Shown piece by piece: positions 63,304 to 64,000 of a stretch of 64,000 bases of DNA. The translations under genes were made by a program, and so were the position numbers. The stretch comes from Aeromicrobium sp. 9AM (GTDB lineage Bacteria > Actinomycetota > Actinomycetes > Propionibacteriales > Nocardioidaceae). The notes beneath the pieces were generated by a model, which saw only the letters and a program-made list of their open reading frames with translations, searched no databases and had not been told where the DNA came from. The stretch covers positions 1,845,458 to 1,909,457 of the forward strand of contig NZ_LR733304.1 in NCBI RefSeq assembly GCF_902506105.1, in the 5' to 3' direction. The stretch's first letter is position 1, and the number at the start of each line of letters is the position of its first letter.

Positions 63304-64000
63304 ATGACGACTGGACCCAAGGGGCTGGACCTCGGCGCGCTGCAGGACTGGCTGGAGCGCGAGCGCCCCGAGCTGGTCACCGGCCCGCTGACGGCGAGCC
63401 TGATCACCGGTGGCAAGTCCAACCTGACGTACACGCTGAGCGCGGGCTCCCGCGACTACGTCGTACGCCGGCCGCCCCTGGGTCACGTCCTCGCCACGGC
63501 ACACGACATGGGGCGGGAGTACCGCGTCATGGCCGCGCTGGCGCCCACGAACGTACCCGTGCCGCAGATGATCGCGCACTGCGAGGACACCGACGTCATC
63601 GGCGCCCCGTTCTACGTCATGGAGAAGGTCGCCGGCACACCGTACGGTCGCGCGTCCCAGCTCGAGCCGGTCGGTCCCGAACGCACCCGCGCGATCACCG
63701 AGCGCATGGTCGACACCCTCGTGGCGCTGCACGCCGTGGACTACGCCGCGGTGGGCCTTGGCGACTTCGGCCGGCCCGACGGCTATCTCGGACGCCAGGT
63801 CGCCCGCTGGAAGAAGCAGCTCGAGGCGTCGACCAGCCGCGAGCTGCCGGGCATGGACGAGCTCGTCGCGCACCTCGAGTCCAACCTCCCGGCCAGCGGC
63901 GACGGCACGATCGTGCACGGCGACTTCAGGCTCGACAACCTGCTCGTCGACGACGCAGACCAGGTCACGGCGGTGCTCGACTGGGAGATGAGCACGCTCG
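63304..64000 (+). CDS. Phosphotransferase-family protein, APH/ACAD10-like (3' truncated)
   Basis: 232 residues are present before the window ends. The kinase-like fold shows ITGGKSNLTYTL (nucleotide loop), VVRRPPLGHVLATAHDM, VMEKVAG, the catalytic loop VHGDFRLDNLLV and LDWEMSTL. Proteins of this type lie beside acyl-CoA dehydrogenases and FabG-like reductases in actinobacteria and probably phosphorylate hydroxyacyl compounds, as in ACAD10/11; antibiotic resistance is unlikely. It starts one base after the FabG stop, so the two are coupled. Confidence 0.87.
   Translation, partial: MTTGPKGLDLGALQDWLERERPELVTGPLTASLITGGKSNLTYTLSAGSRDYVVRRPPLGHVLATAHDMGREYRVMAALAPTNVPVPQMIAHCEDTDVIGAPFYVMEKVAGTPYGRASQLEPVGPERTRAITERMVDTLVALHAVDYAAVGLGDFGRPDGYLGRQVARWKKQLEASTSRELPGMDELVAHLESNLPASGDGTIVHGDFRLDNLLVDDADQVTAVLDWEMSTL

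Noticed and set aside
63304..64000. Aminoglycoside resistance gene
   Set aside because: The kinase motifs are shared by the family, but coupling to a FabG-like reductase and the ACAD10-like sequence point to acyl metabolism.

Overview
The window is GC-rich, gene-dense DNA from an actinobacterium, most likely a member of the Nocardioidaceae (Aeromicrobium/Nocardioides type). Pointers are the ClpP1-ClpP2 pair with ClpX and trigger factor, the folC-DUF4233 pair, a mycothiol-type DsbA-fold oxidoreductase, a group II truncated haemoglobin, GTG/ATG starts placed 6-8 nt behind a -10 box, and heavy use of the word CGTACG. I find 64 protein genes (the first and last cut by the window edges), two tRNA genes (Pro-TGG, Gly-TCC), several strong hairpin terminators and several sets of operator-like repeats. 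No gap exceeds 300 bases and I see no insertion sequence, prophage, CRISPR array or origin.

The backbone is a housekeeping series that, from memory, matches the M. tuberculosis Rv2445c-Rv2471 region: ndk, DUF4233, folC, valS, a saccharopine-dehydrogenase-like reductase, clpX-clpP2-clpP1, tig, nei, rpiB, the Rv2466c-like protein, pepN and a truncated haemoglobin. Accessory modules sit between these anchors. (1) 1657-7695: an alpha-glucosidase with a complete sugar ABC importer, between ndk and DUF4233. (2) 11101-13218: an MMPL transporter, then 15877-20836: PTS enzyme I with a divergent DeoR regulator, and cytochrome bd oxidase. (3) 24878-38343: a 12-gene inositol-type catabolic operon with its own GntR regulator, lying between clpP1 and tig. 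(4) 42372-48958: PhoD phosphatase, two tRNAs, a small kinase, PfpI-like protein, YdeI-like protein, an SDR and a SpoIIE-like phosphatase. (5) 57191-58174: a DUF559/AbiEi-like gene flanked by two inverted copies of a 48-bp palindromic element.

The inositol operon reads right to left from 37483: iolE, iolC, an aldolase, iolB, iolD, an ABC importer (binding lipoprotein, permease, single-domain ATPase), three Gfo/Idh/MocA dehydrogenases and a second TIM-barrel isomerase. Most junctions are 1-4 nt ATGA/GTGA/TGATG overlaps, so the genes are probably translationally coupled. Two copies of a TTTGT-N4-ACA-A/T-A palindrome lie over the operon promoter and beside the -35 of the divergent gntR gene, consistent with an IolR-like repressor. 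No iolA (methylmalonate-semialdehyde dehydrogenase) gene is present in the window.

The right end (59902-64000) holds acyl-CoA functions: a thioesterase, a free-standing biotin carrier protein and a carboxyltransferase, and divergently a FabG-type reductase and a phosphotransferase-family protein cut by the window end. The divergent region carries three palindromes that look like operators.
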